DNA of 64,000 bases from Brasenia schreberi (Eukaryota > Streptophyta > Magnoliopsida > Nymphaeales > Cabombaceae), in contig JAYKKT010000061.1 in NCBI GenBank assembly GCA_036023115.1, positions 13,171,501 through 13,235,500 on the forward strand, given 5' to 3'. Under the pieces are notes generated by a model, which made no database searches, was not told the DNA's origin, and saw only the letters and a program-made list of their open reading frames with translations. Position numbers and translations under genes: made by a program. Positions 27,860-40,040 of this stretch are shown in pieces; the stretch's first letter is position 1; each line of letters opens with the position of its first letter.

Positions 27860-28297
27860 TCAGATCTTGTCGATATCCTCGTCCTCGAACTCGATGTAAT
27901 CGTCCGCGCCGCCCTCGTCCTCATCGTCGAGGCCGCCGGTGATGCCCTCGTTGAGACGAGTGCTCTCCGGCAGCTCGCCGTAGGCCTTGAGCAGCCTAGC
28001 TTCATCGGGCATGTACTTCAGGATGACGTCGGCCTTATCGTCCTGGTAATCACGTAGTCCCACGAGGATGATGTCTCCGGCAGCGATCCACACCTTCTTG
28101 TGCATCTTCCCGCGGATATGGCAGAGCCTCTTGGTTCCGTCAATGCACGTCGCTTCGCACCTACCGTTTCCGAGCATCCGTAGCACCTGAGCGTACTCCT
28201 GGCCGTCTTCCTTGAATACGAGCTCGCGCTTCTCGTCGTCGGCCTCGTTTTTTCCCCTCTTTCGGTTCTTCCCTCCCTTTCCCTTATTCTTCGGCAT
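27860..28297 (-). CDS. EIF1A: Eukaryotic translation initiation factor 1A (eIF1A)
   Basis: A complete single-exon frame of 145 residues, the length typical of plant eIF1A. eIF1A binds the A-site side of the 40S subunit, promotes scanning and start-codon selection, and helps eIF5B join subunits. Visible parts are a basic N-terminal tail ([20 protein letters not shown]), the OB-fold core from about residue 25 to 95 ([60 protein letters not shown]), a helical extension ([11 protein letters not shown]), and an acidic C-terminal tail ending [10 protein letters not shown] that contacts eIF5B in known structures. The start is unambiguous: the [11 protein letters not shown] leader is invariant in the family. 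No damage is seen, and GC content is clearly higher than in the surrounding DNA. Most likely functional; a recent retrocopy is the main alternative since the frame has no intron. Confidence 0.96.
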   Translation of the reverse strand: MPKNKGKGGKNRKRGKNEADDEKRELVFKEDGQEYAQVLRMLGNGRCEATCIDGTKRLCHIRGKMHKKVWIAAGDIILVGLRDYQDDKADVILKYMPDEARLLKAYGELPESTRLNEGITGGLDDEDEGGADDYIEFEDEDIDKI

Positions 28298-28660
28298 GAT
28301 TCCTTCCTTTTCCGGACGCTACCACGGTAAATACCCCTCTTTTTGGCTTCAATAGATCGTTCCTACCGACGACGATGGTGCTTCCGCTTCTGTGAGCTCT
28401 ATCTTTTGGGTTTCGAGGTTGCGTGAAAAGTCCGAAGAGAGAGAGAAAGAGAGAGAGGGAGTCGGATTTTGCTGTGTGGCCCTCCCGTAATTTTGTGCCG
28501 AATATTAAGTTTTCAATCGGGACGCGTGGGGAAAGGATGGCCGCGGTGGACGGATCGGTTTAAGGACTCAAACCGGATCCCGTTTTACAGTTGAACCCGT
28601 ACCCGCGAACGCAGACAGCAGGTGAGGAGGTAACGACGTGAGACGGACCATTAATTTTAG
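28298..28660 (-). promoter_or_regulatory. Upstream leader and promoter region of eIF1A
   Basis: GC-richer than the surroundings. On the sense strand a pyrimidine tract (CTCTCTCTCTTTCTCTCTCTC, plus-strand GA run at 28437-28459) lies about 140-160 bases before the start codon, resembling plant Y-patch leaders. No clear TATA box is visible, which fits a constitutively expressed housekeeping gene. The transcription start cannot be placed. Confidence 0.4.
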
Positions 28661-28808
28661 GCATCCCAAATCAAGGAACGCGAGAGGGCCAAGATTTCAC
28701 TTAAAAAATTCGGTTCTTGCAAGGGGTTAGAGTTGAAACTTGAACTACTGGGACGGTATTCTCTTCTCCAACCGGTGCTACTCATCAATCGTGCATAGAA
28801 GGTATGCC

Positions 28809-29280
28809 CTAACCCCTCTCTCTATTCTCTCCGACCATAGCAATCAGATCTGCACCTTGAATTGTTGCAAGACGATGAGCAACCACAATGGTTGTTGTAT
28901 TCACCATCACCCTCTCCAGTGCTTCTTGGACTGTACGTTCAGACTCTACATCTAAACCAGAAGTAGCCTCATCTAGGAGAAGAACCTTGGGATCCTTGAT
29001 AATTGCTCTTGCAATTGCTATTCTCTGCTTTCGCCCTCCTGATAATTGAAGCCCACGCTCTCCAGCGATAGTATCATATCCATGTGGCAATGTTGATATA
29101 AAGCAATGTGCATTTGCTGCTTCAGCAGCAACAATGATTTCCTCCTTAGTGACCACCTCTCTCTTCCCGTATGCTATGTTAGCTCGGATCGTGTCATTAA
29201 ATAGAATTGGCTCTTGACTGACCAATCCCATTTGTTGCCTGAGCCGTTTCAATTGAAACCTTTGAATTTCAATGCCCATC
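28809..29280 (-). pseudogene. ABCB-type (MDR/P-glycoprotein) transporter fragment, second nucleotide-binding domain
   Basis: An open frame of 156 residues covers the second half of an ABC nucleotide-binding domain. It starts at [14 protein letters not shown] just after where Walker A should be, then has the Q-loop ([20 protein letters not shown]), the signature motif as LSGGRKQR (usually LSGGQKQR), Walker B with [12 protein letters not shown], and the switch His in [15 protein letters not shown]. It then leaves the family where KNG(V/A)I…E should follow and stops. Walker A and all membrane segments are absent and no companion exons are near, so it cannot work as a transporter. The break at 29280 falls within a few bases of unrelated DNA leading into a Harbinger fragment, which suggests a captured or duplicated gene piece. 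Confidence 0.85.
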
Positions 29281-29487
29281 TCTCACGACGCCATTCATCT
29301 CGGTTCTACTTTACAAATATTTCTCATTGCTCGTGAAAACGCTCTGTTTGATGAAATGTCTATGGGTCTTATTCAATTGTTCATGTTACCTAACACGGTT
29401 GTAGTGATTTATGTTTGTGTAGGTTTGTTCGTTCAAATTCATTCGTTATTTCTCAACGTTACATATATAAGTATGTATTTATATACA

Positions 29488-29846
29488 TATATATCTTGTT
29501 GATAGAGGATACCCATTTACCACTCTATACACAAAATATGACTTATATGAATTTAATGCTTTTAATGTTAATCATATCCGTATGAAAGAAGAATTATTCA
29601 ATCATAGGCACTCTTGATTGCGAACTACGGTTGACCATATATTTGGAGTCTTGAAGGCACAATTTCCTATTTTAAAAACTCAAATTTCATATTCATATCA
29701 AGTGCAGATTGTAACAGTTGCATGTGCTTTACATAATTTCATTCTATTACACGAGTCAAATATTGTCTATTTTGAAGAAGAATGCGAAAATAGTAATGGT
29801 AGAAGAAATTATGTCCGAGAATGCCATAATGAAGTTACTCGTGGTT
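29488..29846 (+). pseudogene. PIF/Harbinger transposase, C-terminal fragment
   Basis: The plus strand reads YLVDRGYPFTTLY, later KEELFNHRHS, a TGA stop, then LRTTVDHIFGVLKAQFPILK and VACALHNFI in one frame. These match the DDE domain end of plant PIF/Harbinger transposases (…DxGYP…; ELFNHRHSSLRNVIERxFGVLKxRFPIL; …CCALHNFI). The in-frame stop replaces the codon before LR. The first two catalytic acids, the DNA-binding partner and terminal repeats are not seen, so this is a dead fragment. Confidence 0.8.
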
Positions 29847-31413
29847 AGTTGCGTGCACAACGTTGTAGTAAAACTGGAAAAGTCAAATGAGAGACTTAGA
29901 TATGAGAGAACTACCCAACCAATAAGTTTACAGAAATCTTAATTATGAATTTCAATATTATCATTTTCTTTCTTATTTATATTATTAAACTAACTTTGAC
30001 ATCTCAAATTGTTTACAAGGACCATTTGACTCATGATATGGTCAATTAATAGCACTTTGGATGTAGAGGTAATGTATTGTATTGGTGTACTTGAATATTG
30101 TGTTTTAATTACAATACGTTTCTTTGTTGTGCTACTTTCTTATTGTTCGATATTATTATGATTTTCTCTTCTTTATTACTAATTTTTCAATTTAACAATT
30201 TTCTTGCAGGAAGGATATGAATAAGAAATAAAGGCTTCGCATGATATAATGGTTGATTTTGTTATTAGCTTTATTTTGGACTTAAAGTTGTAGTTATAAT
30301 TGATTTTGTTATTGACATGAAGTTATAATTGGTTTTATCCTCAAAGTTATTGTGTACTTAAAAGATGTTTAAAAATATTTGTATTTATCTTTTTTAGATG
30401 ATATCTATATATTGTAGCTTTCTTGTGAGTCAGAATTGTCTTTGGGCGAGAGAAGATTATGGTGATTTTTTGTAGAAGAGAGAAGCACAAACATATTATA
30501 TTTGAGATAATTGTGAATCTCATTTTGAAGTATATTAATTTTTAGTAAGAATGATTTATTAAAAATAAGTTTTTATTCTATTTTATCATGTTAAACAAAA
30601 GTTTTTGTTGTTACCCAACACTCGAAATTATCTTCGAGTAAGGAGAAACTTTGCCAAAAGTTCAAAGAAATGCAAAAATACAAATTATTGATCGATTCTT
30701 TATGTAGATATGACGTTTGTAATTATAATTGTTATATTGTGGTTCTAATTGAAATATTTGATTGGTCGTTATATATATGAATGATGTTTATCAAAATTTT
30801 CTTAATATTTAAAGGAACAATGAAGTCAATAGAGGTACTATTGATTGTATAGATAGATTGATCCTTGATTAGAGTAGATATTATACATTGAGAGATGAAG
30901 ATTTACGATAATTCTCTTCACTTGATGACCTTGCTTGTAGTAATTCACAATCATACTAATATGCATTCACATAAATATATGAATCATATTTAAGTTTCTT
31001 AAATCTTATATTTCTAGTGGAATATATCTTTATATTTGTTTTTTTTGTCAAATGTTTGGTGGAATAAGTTTGATGTACCAAACTTAAGAAATTTTTCAAT
31101 AAAGGTTTTGAACCAAATCTATAGTGTAGTTTATTGTGAAACGAATTGGAGTGTCTTTGAACACATTCATATAAAATGAACGAGTTGGAACATAAGTGGC
31201 TTAATGGTCAAGTATTTATACATTCTAACATGTAACTATGAGAGAGGTAATTAAGAGATTAATTATTAGTTAAATATTCAATTCAAGTTTTTATTCTTAA
31301 AATTTTTGTTTTTATTTATTTACTTATTATTTCTACCAGAAATTAAGAAAGTTATCGTCATGTAGGTATGAAAACTAATTTTGATCTAATATTTCTCGAT
31401 AATTTTGATATCA

Positions 31414-31500
31414 TAGAGGAGTAAATTATGAAAGATGATGAAACAAATACACTCTTAATTGAAGAAGACGGTCAATGGATCAATTTGGAAGGAGCGTAAT
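31414..31500 (+). pseudogene. hAT transposase C-terminal remnant
   Basis: The translated stretch EE(stop)IMKDDETNTLLIEED then GQWINLEGA aligns position by position with DEWIMEDNEENALLTEED then IAWINLKGV at 15748-15830, including flanking DNA. It shows a second copy of the same hAT family in the window. The in-frame stop and absence of the rest make it non-functional. Confidence 0.5.
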
Positions 31501-32434
31501 AATGTCAATAATGAGATGATGACATTGATTTTGGTGTTTAAGGTGGTGATCATGAAAGTAACAAATACACAAATATGATATTTTTGGTAATCAATACCGG
31601 GTTACACGTCTGGTTAACCATGATCGAACTGGCGAGAAGTCAATTCTAGTTACGGCTATGAAATGAGCACTTTTATTAAAATATTTTAAATTATAAGAAA
31701 TTTGTTACACCATCGGTTCCAGTTTTGATTTTATAAAAAGAGAAATCAAAACCGAAACGGGTAATCTCCCATTCGAGTTCAGTCAGTTCTTAGCTCGGCT
31801 CTGTTTCAAGCCCTCGGGTCAGTTAGTTAGCACTATAGAGGAGAAAAGTCCCAAATTCAGCCAATCGTAGGCTTGGTCCACCTTAACGACCATGAAGCCT
31901 CGTTGTCCCCACTTTAATACAAAAAGAAACCTATACAGAAATCTTTAAAAACAAGTTGAAGGACGTCAGGGAGGTGGTTGATCCTTTGAGCAAAAAGAAT
32001 CCATAAGAACACCATTTTGGTTAGCATATGCGGTATTCACAGTTGTTGATACCAAAATTCCAAAAGAACTGGAAGTATGTTTTTTATTTCAATAATATCA
32101 CAAATTTATCTTATGGTTTTAAAATTTTTACATTTCTTGATTTTTCAGTATTTTACTAGAGATATGAAATTTAAGTCGTATATATATTAGAGAGAGAGGC
32201 TAAGAGATGCTAAAATGCCTTCTCATTCTAGATTTTACTGAACAATATGTATCATTCGTGTGATCTCAAATTGAATTGCCTATCAATATCAATATGAGGA
32301 TCGAGATCGTTTAATGCACATGAGTGTATTAAATATGACTCGAGTTAGGTGCTTTGATCACCACCGTCTTATTGATGGCACGAACAGTGGTGATGATCAA
32401 GTAATGACTATCATGGAAAGTTGTCTCGTAACTT

Positions 32435-32470
<36 letters not shown>

Positions 32471-32472
32471 AT
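32435..32472. repeat. (CT)n(AT)n microsatellite
   Basis: A CT run passes directly into a TA run, as at 45399-45533. Confidence 0.9.
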
Positions 32473-34239
32473 ATAACCATCTATCTTGATTGGTTGTCAA
32501 TCCTTGACAACATAATTACACCTCATATGTCTCCCTATTCAAAATCTTTCTTTCTCCTCCCACATGACATATATATGGTATGTATGTATGTAAGTATGTA
32601 TATATGTGTTTTCTCAAGTCCCTTACTCTTTTTTTCATGTTTTAAACTGAAATATCATGAGAAAAGGAGCAAATTTGCTTCTAATGACAATATCCATTAA
32701 AATGCCCTAAATATGGTTTGACAAGTGAGCAAATCATCATCGCAATTGCCCTCTTAAACATAAAAAATTGTATCCATTCCTTCAATGAAGGCCCGAGAAT
32801 CGGCTGGACATCTCAATGTTGGAATCAGTTACTCACACTACATCGAAGTTTGTTAGAACCGGATACATGCACCCTATGTTATCAATAGCGGTTAGCGGGT
32901 TATAAGCGATTGACCCTGATATAGTGGTAACGGGATATAAGGGATTTAGCGGTACACGTTTATTTATGATTAAAAATATTATATATATAATAGATTTTCT
33001 TATTTCTAAGAAATATCAAGAAACACATAATCACTTCTTTTATAAATATAAATTAAACTAAATAAATAAATTCTAAGAAGACAAACTGTAAATTTCATGT
33101 GGCATATACATATTGAATCGTTAAACTTAAATTAAAAAATGAAAACATAACTGTAACCAAATTATTCTATGCACTAAGCAAAAGAATTAAAAGAAACTAA
33201 TGTATATTATACTTATATGCTCAAGTAGGGTGGTTCATGACTCCAATCTAATTTGAGCAATGAAACAAATTATACTTACCTGCAAAAAAAATTAGAATAA
33301 TGTTAGGGTGAACTAGTGGACCAATATACTAGTTGACAAAAATATTTATAATACTTTTGAAGCAATAACTTCGGAAGATAAGAAGTTGCACTAGATAAAA
33401 ATAAGAATAAATAAATTATAAAAAAGTAGAAAAATAAATTAAGAGGTCAATATGAAACAACCTTATGCTTTGTTGATATTTATCGAAAAGAATGTTCAAC
33501 ACAATCATAGGAAGATAAGAAACTGCATTAAAAAACACACTCATTGTTTGATGAACAGAGAACTCGAAGAATTGAGAAAGAGAGAGAGAAAGGAAAAATA
33601 CTCGGAGAAGTCGATGATCAAGAGCATAGTTGCCCACCAGAGAGAAAGAGAGAGATAGAAGTTGATGATTAGGAGGACTCAGGAACATAGTCACCCACAA
33701 GAGGAAGAGAAAGGGAGAAAAGTTTGCCCACGAGACAAAGAAGAAAGAAAGGGAGAGAGGGAGCATATAGTCATCCACCAAAAAAGGAGAAAGAGAGAGA
33801 ATACAAGCATTGAAGAAAGACAGAGGGTAGCAAAAGTGGTGGTGGTTGTTAGCGTGTGTGTGGTGACCGATAGAGCAAGAGGAGAGGAGAGAGAGAGGGG
33901 CACTTACGAGAGACCGACTTAGGTTATATTTGATTTGGATCATTCCACTAGGTGAACACTAACACCGCTATAGTGGTGTTCATGGTGGATCATCTGCTAA
34001 ACCAAACCACTATAGCATTCTTGAGTTTGCTAAAATGCTATAGCACGCTATTAACTACTTAGCCTTCACTAGATCAAAGTTCGTATATTTTTATTCAACA
34101 TTTTATAAAGATACTTCCATGCAAATAAATTTCTAGTAACGAGATGAGATGTGGAGTTCTCCATCTTCTATCCCTTTCTATTATAACATATTCGTTTCAA
34201 ATGAATAAGAATATCATTTTATTGTTTTATTTCTAAATC

Positions 34240-37200
34240 AAACTTCGCCCATGTAAGGGATCATCCTTGCATTACCGATCCCAAGCCCAGATAAAGGAGG
34301 ACGGTTGTGTTAGGCTTTCGATAGCCAACGAAAAACTCTGTTGAATTTTTATAACATGGATTACAAAAATTATGAACATTTCTTTGGGTGTCCCCGCCTA
34401 GCGATGTTCTGTAGAGCCCGAATGCACTAATAAGTAAGCAAGGGCCACTCCATTTTCACCCGAATTTAGTAAATCAATTGTAGAGAGGGTTCTCACATCA
34501 TGGACGGGTGTAGGTAAAGAAGTTAGTTCAGCTATATTGCCGCCCGAATGTAGTGAATAATTTTCATAGAGGGTCTCTGTATTTTGAATATGGACGAATG
34601 CGGAGGTATAAGGAAGCTAGTCTTAGATAATAAGATTCGTATTAGTTCTTAGAATATTGGAACATTATCCGGTAAGCTAATGGAGGTAGTAGAGAATATT
34701 ATTCGGAGAAAGATTCATATTCTATGTTTATAAGAGACAAAATGAGTTGGAGAAAAAGCAAAGGAGATAGATGATACATGTTTTAAATTATGGTACTCAG
34801 GTAAAGAAAAGGCTTGAAACGAAGTTGGTATTATCATAAATAAATATTTAAAGGATAGTGTAGTATACACAACGATATGGTGACCGAATCATGACGTTGA
34901 AATTAGTGTTAGGAGCAGAGGTTTTGAATATAGTTTGTGCTTACGCACCCCAAGTAAGACTAGAATATAGTATAAAGACAGCTTTTTGGGAAGAGTTATA
35001 TAAGGTGATTCAAAAGATTCCACGAAGGGAGACTTAAATGGACATGTCGGTAAAGAGGCATTAGGATATCAAGGGATTCATGTAAACTTTGGTTTTGGTG
35101 ATATAAATGAGGAAGGTAGGGAGATTTTAAATTTTGCTATGGCATTTGATCTCTTTATGGTCAACACAATCTTCAAAAAACGAGATGAGCATTTAATTAC
35201 TTATAAGAGTGGCTTATCACAAACACAAACTAATTACTTTATTTGTAGAAAAAAAGATAAAGCGTGTTGTAAAGATCGCAAGGTAATTCCAGGAGAAAGC
35301 TTAACCACCCAACATCAACTTTTAGTTATGGATTTATAAATAAAAAAATGGACAAAGAAGAAAAGAGTGCATCGAGATATTCGGACTAAATGGTGGAACC
35401 TCAAAAGCGAGAAAGAAGATATATTTAAACAGAAATTCCTTTAAGGAGATGTTTGGAATTATGTTAGTACACCCTCTGATGTGTGGAACAATATGGCTAT
35501 ACATATTAGGAAAGTAGCGAAAGATGTGTTAGGTGTATCTAAGGGAGGTGTATCGGCACAAAAAGAAGCTTGGTGGTGGAGTAAAGTAGTGCAAAATAAA
35601 ATCAAGGCAAAGAGGGTAAGTTACAAATTACATTATCCTAAGAAAACTAATAAAACTTTATAAGCTTATAAGACGGCAAAGAAGGAAGCGAAAAAGGCCG
35701 TGAGTGAAGCAAAAGCTAAAATTTTGGAGGATTTATATAAAAAACTCAACTCAAAAGAGCGTGAAAGAGATATTTTTAGGATAGTTAGGGTTAGAGATAA
35801 GAAAACTAAAGATCTTAATTATGTTAGATGCATCAAAGACGACAAGGATGAAAAATTCTAGTGGCAAATGATGATACAAGAAATAGATGTAAAAACTATT
35901 TTTATAAGCTTTTTAATGAAAATAAATATGTTAGTATTAGCTTAGAAGAGTTAGCCAAATCAGAAAAGTATATAAACCATAATTTCTACCGACGTATTCA
36001 AAAGAATGAAGTCAAAAGGCTCTTAAACATATGGAGGGTGGTAAATCGGTAGGACCAGATAATATTCTTATAGAAGTTTGGAAAATACTAGTAGAAATAG
36101 GAATCACTTGGCTCACAAGACTATTTAATGAAATATGAAAAAATCAATAGATGCCCGTGGAATGGAGAGCAAGTACACTTATACCCTTATATAAGAATAA
36201 GGAAGACTTTCAAAATTGTGTGAATTATCGAGGTATTAAGTTAATGAGCCATACTATGAAATTGTGGGAAAGAATTATCGAACGTAGGCTAAGACAAGTA
36301 TCAAGTACAACACTAAACCAATTTGGATTCATGCCAGGCAAATCTACTGTTGAAGCGATTCACCTTTTGAGCGTCTTACAGAACATTTTAGAGCAAAAAA
36401 GAAAGACCTTCGCATGATATTTATTGATCTAGAAAAAGCTTATAATAGGGTACCGAGAGAGGTTCTTTGGAGAATTTTGAAAAAAAGAGGTATCCCATTG
36501 ACATACATTGACCTTATATGAGACATGTATGATGGTGCAAAAACATGTGTGAGGACTCATGAAGGAATGACAAACTTCTTTGACGTTAATATAGGGTTAC
36601 ATCAAAGATCAACCTTAAGTCCATACTTATTTATAATGGTGATTGATGAGTTAACAAAACATATTCAAGATGAGGTACTTTGGTGTATGTCATTTGCAGA
36701 TGACATTGTATTAGTGGAGGAGTCTAAGAAAAAAGTTAATAGAAAATTAGAACTATAAAGAGAAACATTAGAAAGCAAAGGGATCCAACTTAGTAGAACA
36801 AAGACAGAATATGTGAAATGTAAGTTTGATCATTTGGTTACTTCAGAGGACATAGAAATTAAAATTGGCACACATTGCATCCCCCAAAAATAAAGTTTTA
36901 AATACCTAGGATCAATTTTTTAGAGTGATGGAAGAATTGATAGAGATGTTACGCATAGAATTAATGCTGGTTGTTTAAAATGGAGAGGAGCATCGAGTAT
37001 TCTTTGTGATAAGAAGATACCATTAAAGTTAAAAGGTAAATATTATAGAGCCGCAATTAGACCTTCCATCTTTTATGGTTTTGAGTGTTGGGCAGTTAAT
37101 CATCAACATGTATAATAGATGTCTGTGACATAAATGAAGATGTTGAGATGGATGAGTAGTCATACAAAAAAAGACTATATACATAATGAGGTTATTAGAA

Positions 37201-37496
37201 ACAAATTAGGAGTGACACCAATAGAGGATAAAATGAGAGAATATCGTTTAAGATGGTTTGGATATATAGAAAGAAGATCAAAAGAAGAACCTGTAAAAAA
37301 GGTATGAAAAACTAAATTTGAATATTATTAAAAGAGGTAGAGGATGACCACAAAAGTGTTGGAAAGAAACAATAAATAATGATCTAGCTTATTGTGAGTT
37401 AACTGCGAACATGGCACACGATAGGGATCTCTGGAAACAAAGAATCCATGTAGTCGACCCCGTCTAGTATGGGAAAAGGCTTTGTTGTTGTTGTTG
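34240..37496 (+). mobile_element. LINE E: full-length RTE-clade LINE
   Basis: This 3257-bp element is flanked by a perfect 12-bp duplication, TATTTCTAAATC (34228-34239, 37497-37508). The leader (34240-34620) starts AAACTTCGCCCATGTAAGG and holds three diverged CCCGAAT(G/T)TAGT repeats. The endonuclease region (34640-35340) shows GDLNGHVGKEALGYQGIH and MVNTIFKKRDEHLITYKSGL. A linker (35481-36052) follows, then RT fingers/palm (36151-36417: FGFMPGKSTVEAIHLLS), RT with [11 protein letters not shown] (36525-36758), a C-terminal region, and the tail GGGAAAAGGCTTTGTTGTTG. The endonuclease-then-RT single-ORF layout and short length fit the RTE clade. At least eight stops or frameshifts make it inactive. 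Confidence 0.92.
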
Positions 37497-37508
37497 TATT
37501 TCTAAATC

Positions 37509-38611
37509 TGCTTCTAGTTTGAATGTCGATGAAAATATTAAGAACAATTTGCTTCTGCCACACTCAAGTGTTAGCTCAAACAGGAAAAAAAAACAAATGC
37601 ATGTGCCGATGCTTTGTCGGAAAAGAGAAATTTAGAGTACTAATGTGCACCCAGAGCATTAGTTCAATGACAGTGTGCTTTAGCATCGTTGCTGCTGGTG
37701 AGGTGTTTGACTCCCAAAGAGTACGCGCGTGCTTGTGTGTGTGTTAGGCTTTGGCCTCCTCTTATAAAAAAAGAGAAGATATGCTCATATATTTCGACAA
37801 CAAAGTTGAAGTTGGTTCTACCTCGGTCAAGACATGACCATCAAATGAGAAAGATGAGAAGGAACCTATATATAATTGATTCGGCTTGCATCCAGCATTT
37901 TTCTGAGTTCTCTTTCCGATGAAATATCAGCTTATTGTTTATAACTCTACTTATGTATAGTTTGTAGATACAAGTACTAGGATACATGTATACGTATATC
38001 ATGTCATATAGTTTGATGCACATGATACTTTACTGTCTTTATTTACTACAAATGATCAATTAAAAATTAAATGTACAACTAAAAACTAGAAAAATGAATG
38101 TATAAAATTGTAGATGATTGAACCACTTTTCGGGAGAAATGCGTTCAACAGTATAAGGGGTTGAGAGCCTGGTCTCAGGTGGTGGGGAAAGCCGAGGTTA
38201 GCCAAGTCAATGAAGATGCATGACTAACATGATAAAGAGGTCGTCATCCTCCATCAGTCCCCGGAAGAAACCTTGGCAATAACGATAGCCGTAGCGGATC
38301 TAGAAAATTTAGGGTTGGTGTGTAAAAATAGTCTTTTTTTATTATATGCAAAATTGATATACGTAAAAAAGCTACCAATTATTAAGAGCTTATTATAGCA
38401 TAGTCATTTTTATGTATAATCAACTTCTTAAAATTAAAAAATAATATCTTAATATAAATAGTATATGCATTACTTCAAAGTATATAAAACAAATTTTGTC
38501 TCCGATCTAATCTTTTTTTAAACAAATAGAGTCAAAGTTACTAATTTGCTTAAATAACAAACAATACATAATTCTCTAAAAGAAAAAATACAAAGACACG
38601 TGATTCATGTT
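37509..38611. other. AT-rich intergenic DNA
   Basis: No gene or clear element is recognised. Near 38290 the text GTAGCGGATCTAGAAAATTT resembles the end of hAT-type MITEs like the one at 42253, but no matching second end or duplication was found. Confidence 0.4.
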
Positions 38612-40040
38612 TTAGAAAGAAGTGGCTCTGCAAGTAAAATTTATATCTAAAAGAATTAAATGACCAATATTCAAAGTTATTCTACTTTCATATGATGTAC
38701 TCACAGGTATCCTCTTGGTACAATTGAGAACAATATTTAAAATTTTCATAGATAATTAAAATTATATTGCAGAGTTTGAGTTCACCATAATTCAAGATGG
38801 CATTGATATATATATTGTGCTTTACCTATCTAGATGAAACGAAGTGATTGTGGTTTCTCATGATTCTTTTTGTCCAATTTCAGGTTTTTTGGGTATGATA
38901 GATGGAGCATCCGTGTTGTAGGGTATCAATATAATATGTAAAACAACAACAACAACTAAACCTTTTACCATATTAGATGGGGTCGACTATATGAATTCTT
39001 TCTTTTAACACAGCCCTATCATGTGCCACGTTAGCAGTTAACTCAATATAAACTAGATCATTTTTATAGTTTTTTTCAACACTTTTGTGGTTGTCCTCTT
39101 CCTCTTTTAACATTTTGAAAATCGTTTTTCTATATGACCAAACCATCTTAAACGATTCTCTCATTTTATTATCTATTGGTGTTACTTCCAATTAGTTTCT
39201 AATAACCTCATTATGTATATAGACTTTCCTTGTGTGACCACTTATCCTATCTCAACATCTTTATTTTTTATACAGACATCTTTTGCATATGTTGATGATT
39301 AACTGCCCCATACTTAGAAAGAAGTGCCTCTGCGAGTACAATTTATATCTAAAAGAATTAAATCACCAATATTCAATGTTATTCTACTTCCATATGATGT
39401 ACTCACACGTATACTCCTGGTACAATTGAGAACAAGATTTAAAATTTTCATAGATAATTGAAATTATATTGCAAAGTTCAAGTTCACCATAATTCGGGAT
39501 TACATTGATATATATTGTGTTTTACCTAATTAGATGAAACAAAGTCGTCGTGGTTTCTCATGATTCTTTTGGTCTAATTTCAGGTTTCTAGGGTATGATA
39601 GATGGGGCATTTGTATTGTAGGGTATCAATATATTGAGTAAAATAACAACTAAGCCTTTTCCCATACTAGATAGGGTCAGTTACTTGGATTTTTTGTTTC
39701 TACATAGCCCTATCATGTGTCGTGCTAGCAGTTAACTCAATATAAACTAGATCATTTTTTATAGTTTCTTTCCAACACTTTTGTGGTTGTCCTCTTCCTC
39801 TTTTAACATTTTAAAAATCTAGCTTTTCATATCTTCTTACGGGAGTGTTCTTTAGTCATCTTTCTGCATGATCAAATCATCTTAATGATTTTTTCTCATT
39901 TTATCCTTCATTAGTGTTACTCCCAATTGGTTTCTAATAACCTCATTATGTATATGGTCTTTCCTTGTGTGACCCCTCATCTTATCTCAACATCTTCATT
40001 TCTACTATGAACATCTTTTGCATATGTTGGTGGTTAACTA
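38612..40040. repeat. Tandem duplication, two units of about 702 bp
   Basis: The block starting AGAAAGAAGTGGCTCTGC at 38614 recurs at 39316 as AGAAAGAAGTGCCTCTGC and stays collinear for about 700 bases: roughly 330 bases of unique-looking DNA followed by the first 370 bases of the minus-strand LINE tail. The first unit ends abruptly at 39313, where the second begins. Because both units share the same host/LINE junction, the duplication occurred after the LINE inserted. The units differ by numerous substitutions and small gaps, so it is not recent. Confidence 0.85.
38943..39313 (-). mobile_element. LINE F tail, first tandem copy
   Basis: Family tail (CAACAACAACAACTAAACC) followed by about 370 bases of the LINE C-terminal region on the minus strand, cut off by the duplication junction. 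Confidence 0.75.

Larger units (their letters stand above)
29850..34227. other. AT-rich DNA with scattered transposon debris
   Basis: No gene is recognised. At 31414-31500 a broken plus-strand frame (IMKDDETNTLLIEEDGQWIN) resembles the C-terminal piece of the hAT element at 15748-15892, so part of 30000-31600 is probably an older hAT remnant. A purine-rich block at 33550-33920 gives long but spurious frames. A possible element with poorly matching ends spans about 32878-34050. Confidence 0.45.

Noticed and set aside
27676..28005. 109-codon minus-strand frame overlapping eIF1A
   Set aside because: It is the shadow of eIF1A in another frame; the Ser/Arg richness arises from the acidic tail codons.
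33416..33943. Longest open frame in the track (175 codons, minus strand), rich in Ser, Leu and Phe
   Set aside because: It is the complement of a purine-rich GA/AG block that also gives open Arg/Glu-rich frames on the plus strand. There is no domain, no codon structure, and it lies in transposon debris.
32878..34050. Possible large transposon with ends containing CAATAGCGGTTAGCGG and GTTAATAGCGTGCTATAGC
   Set aside because: The ends are only loosely similar and no target-site duplication was found. Not strong enough for a feature call.
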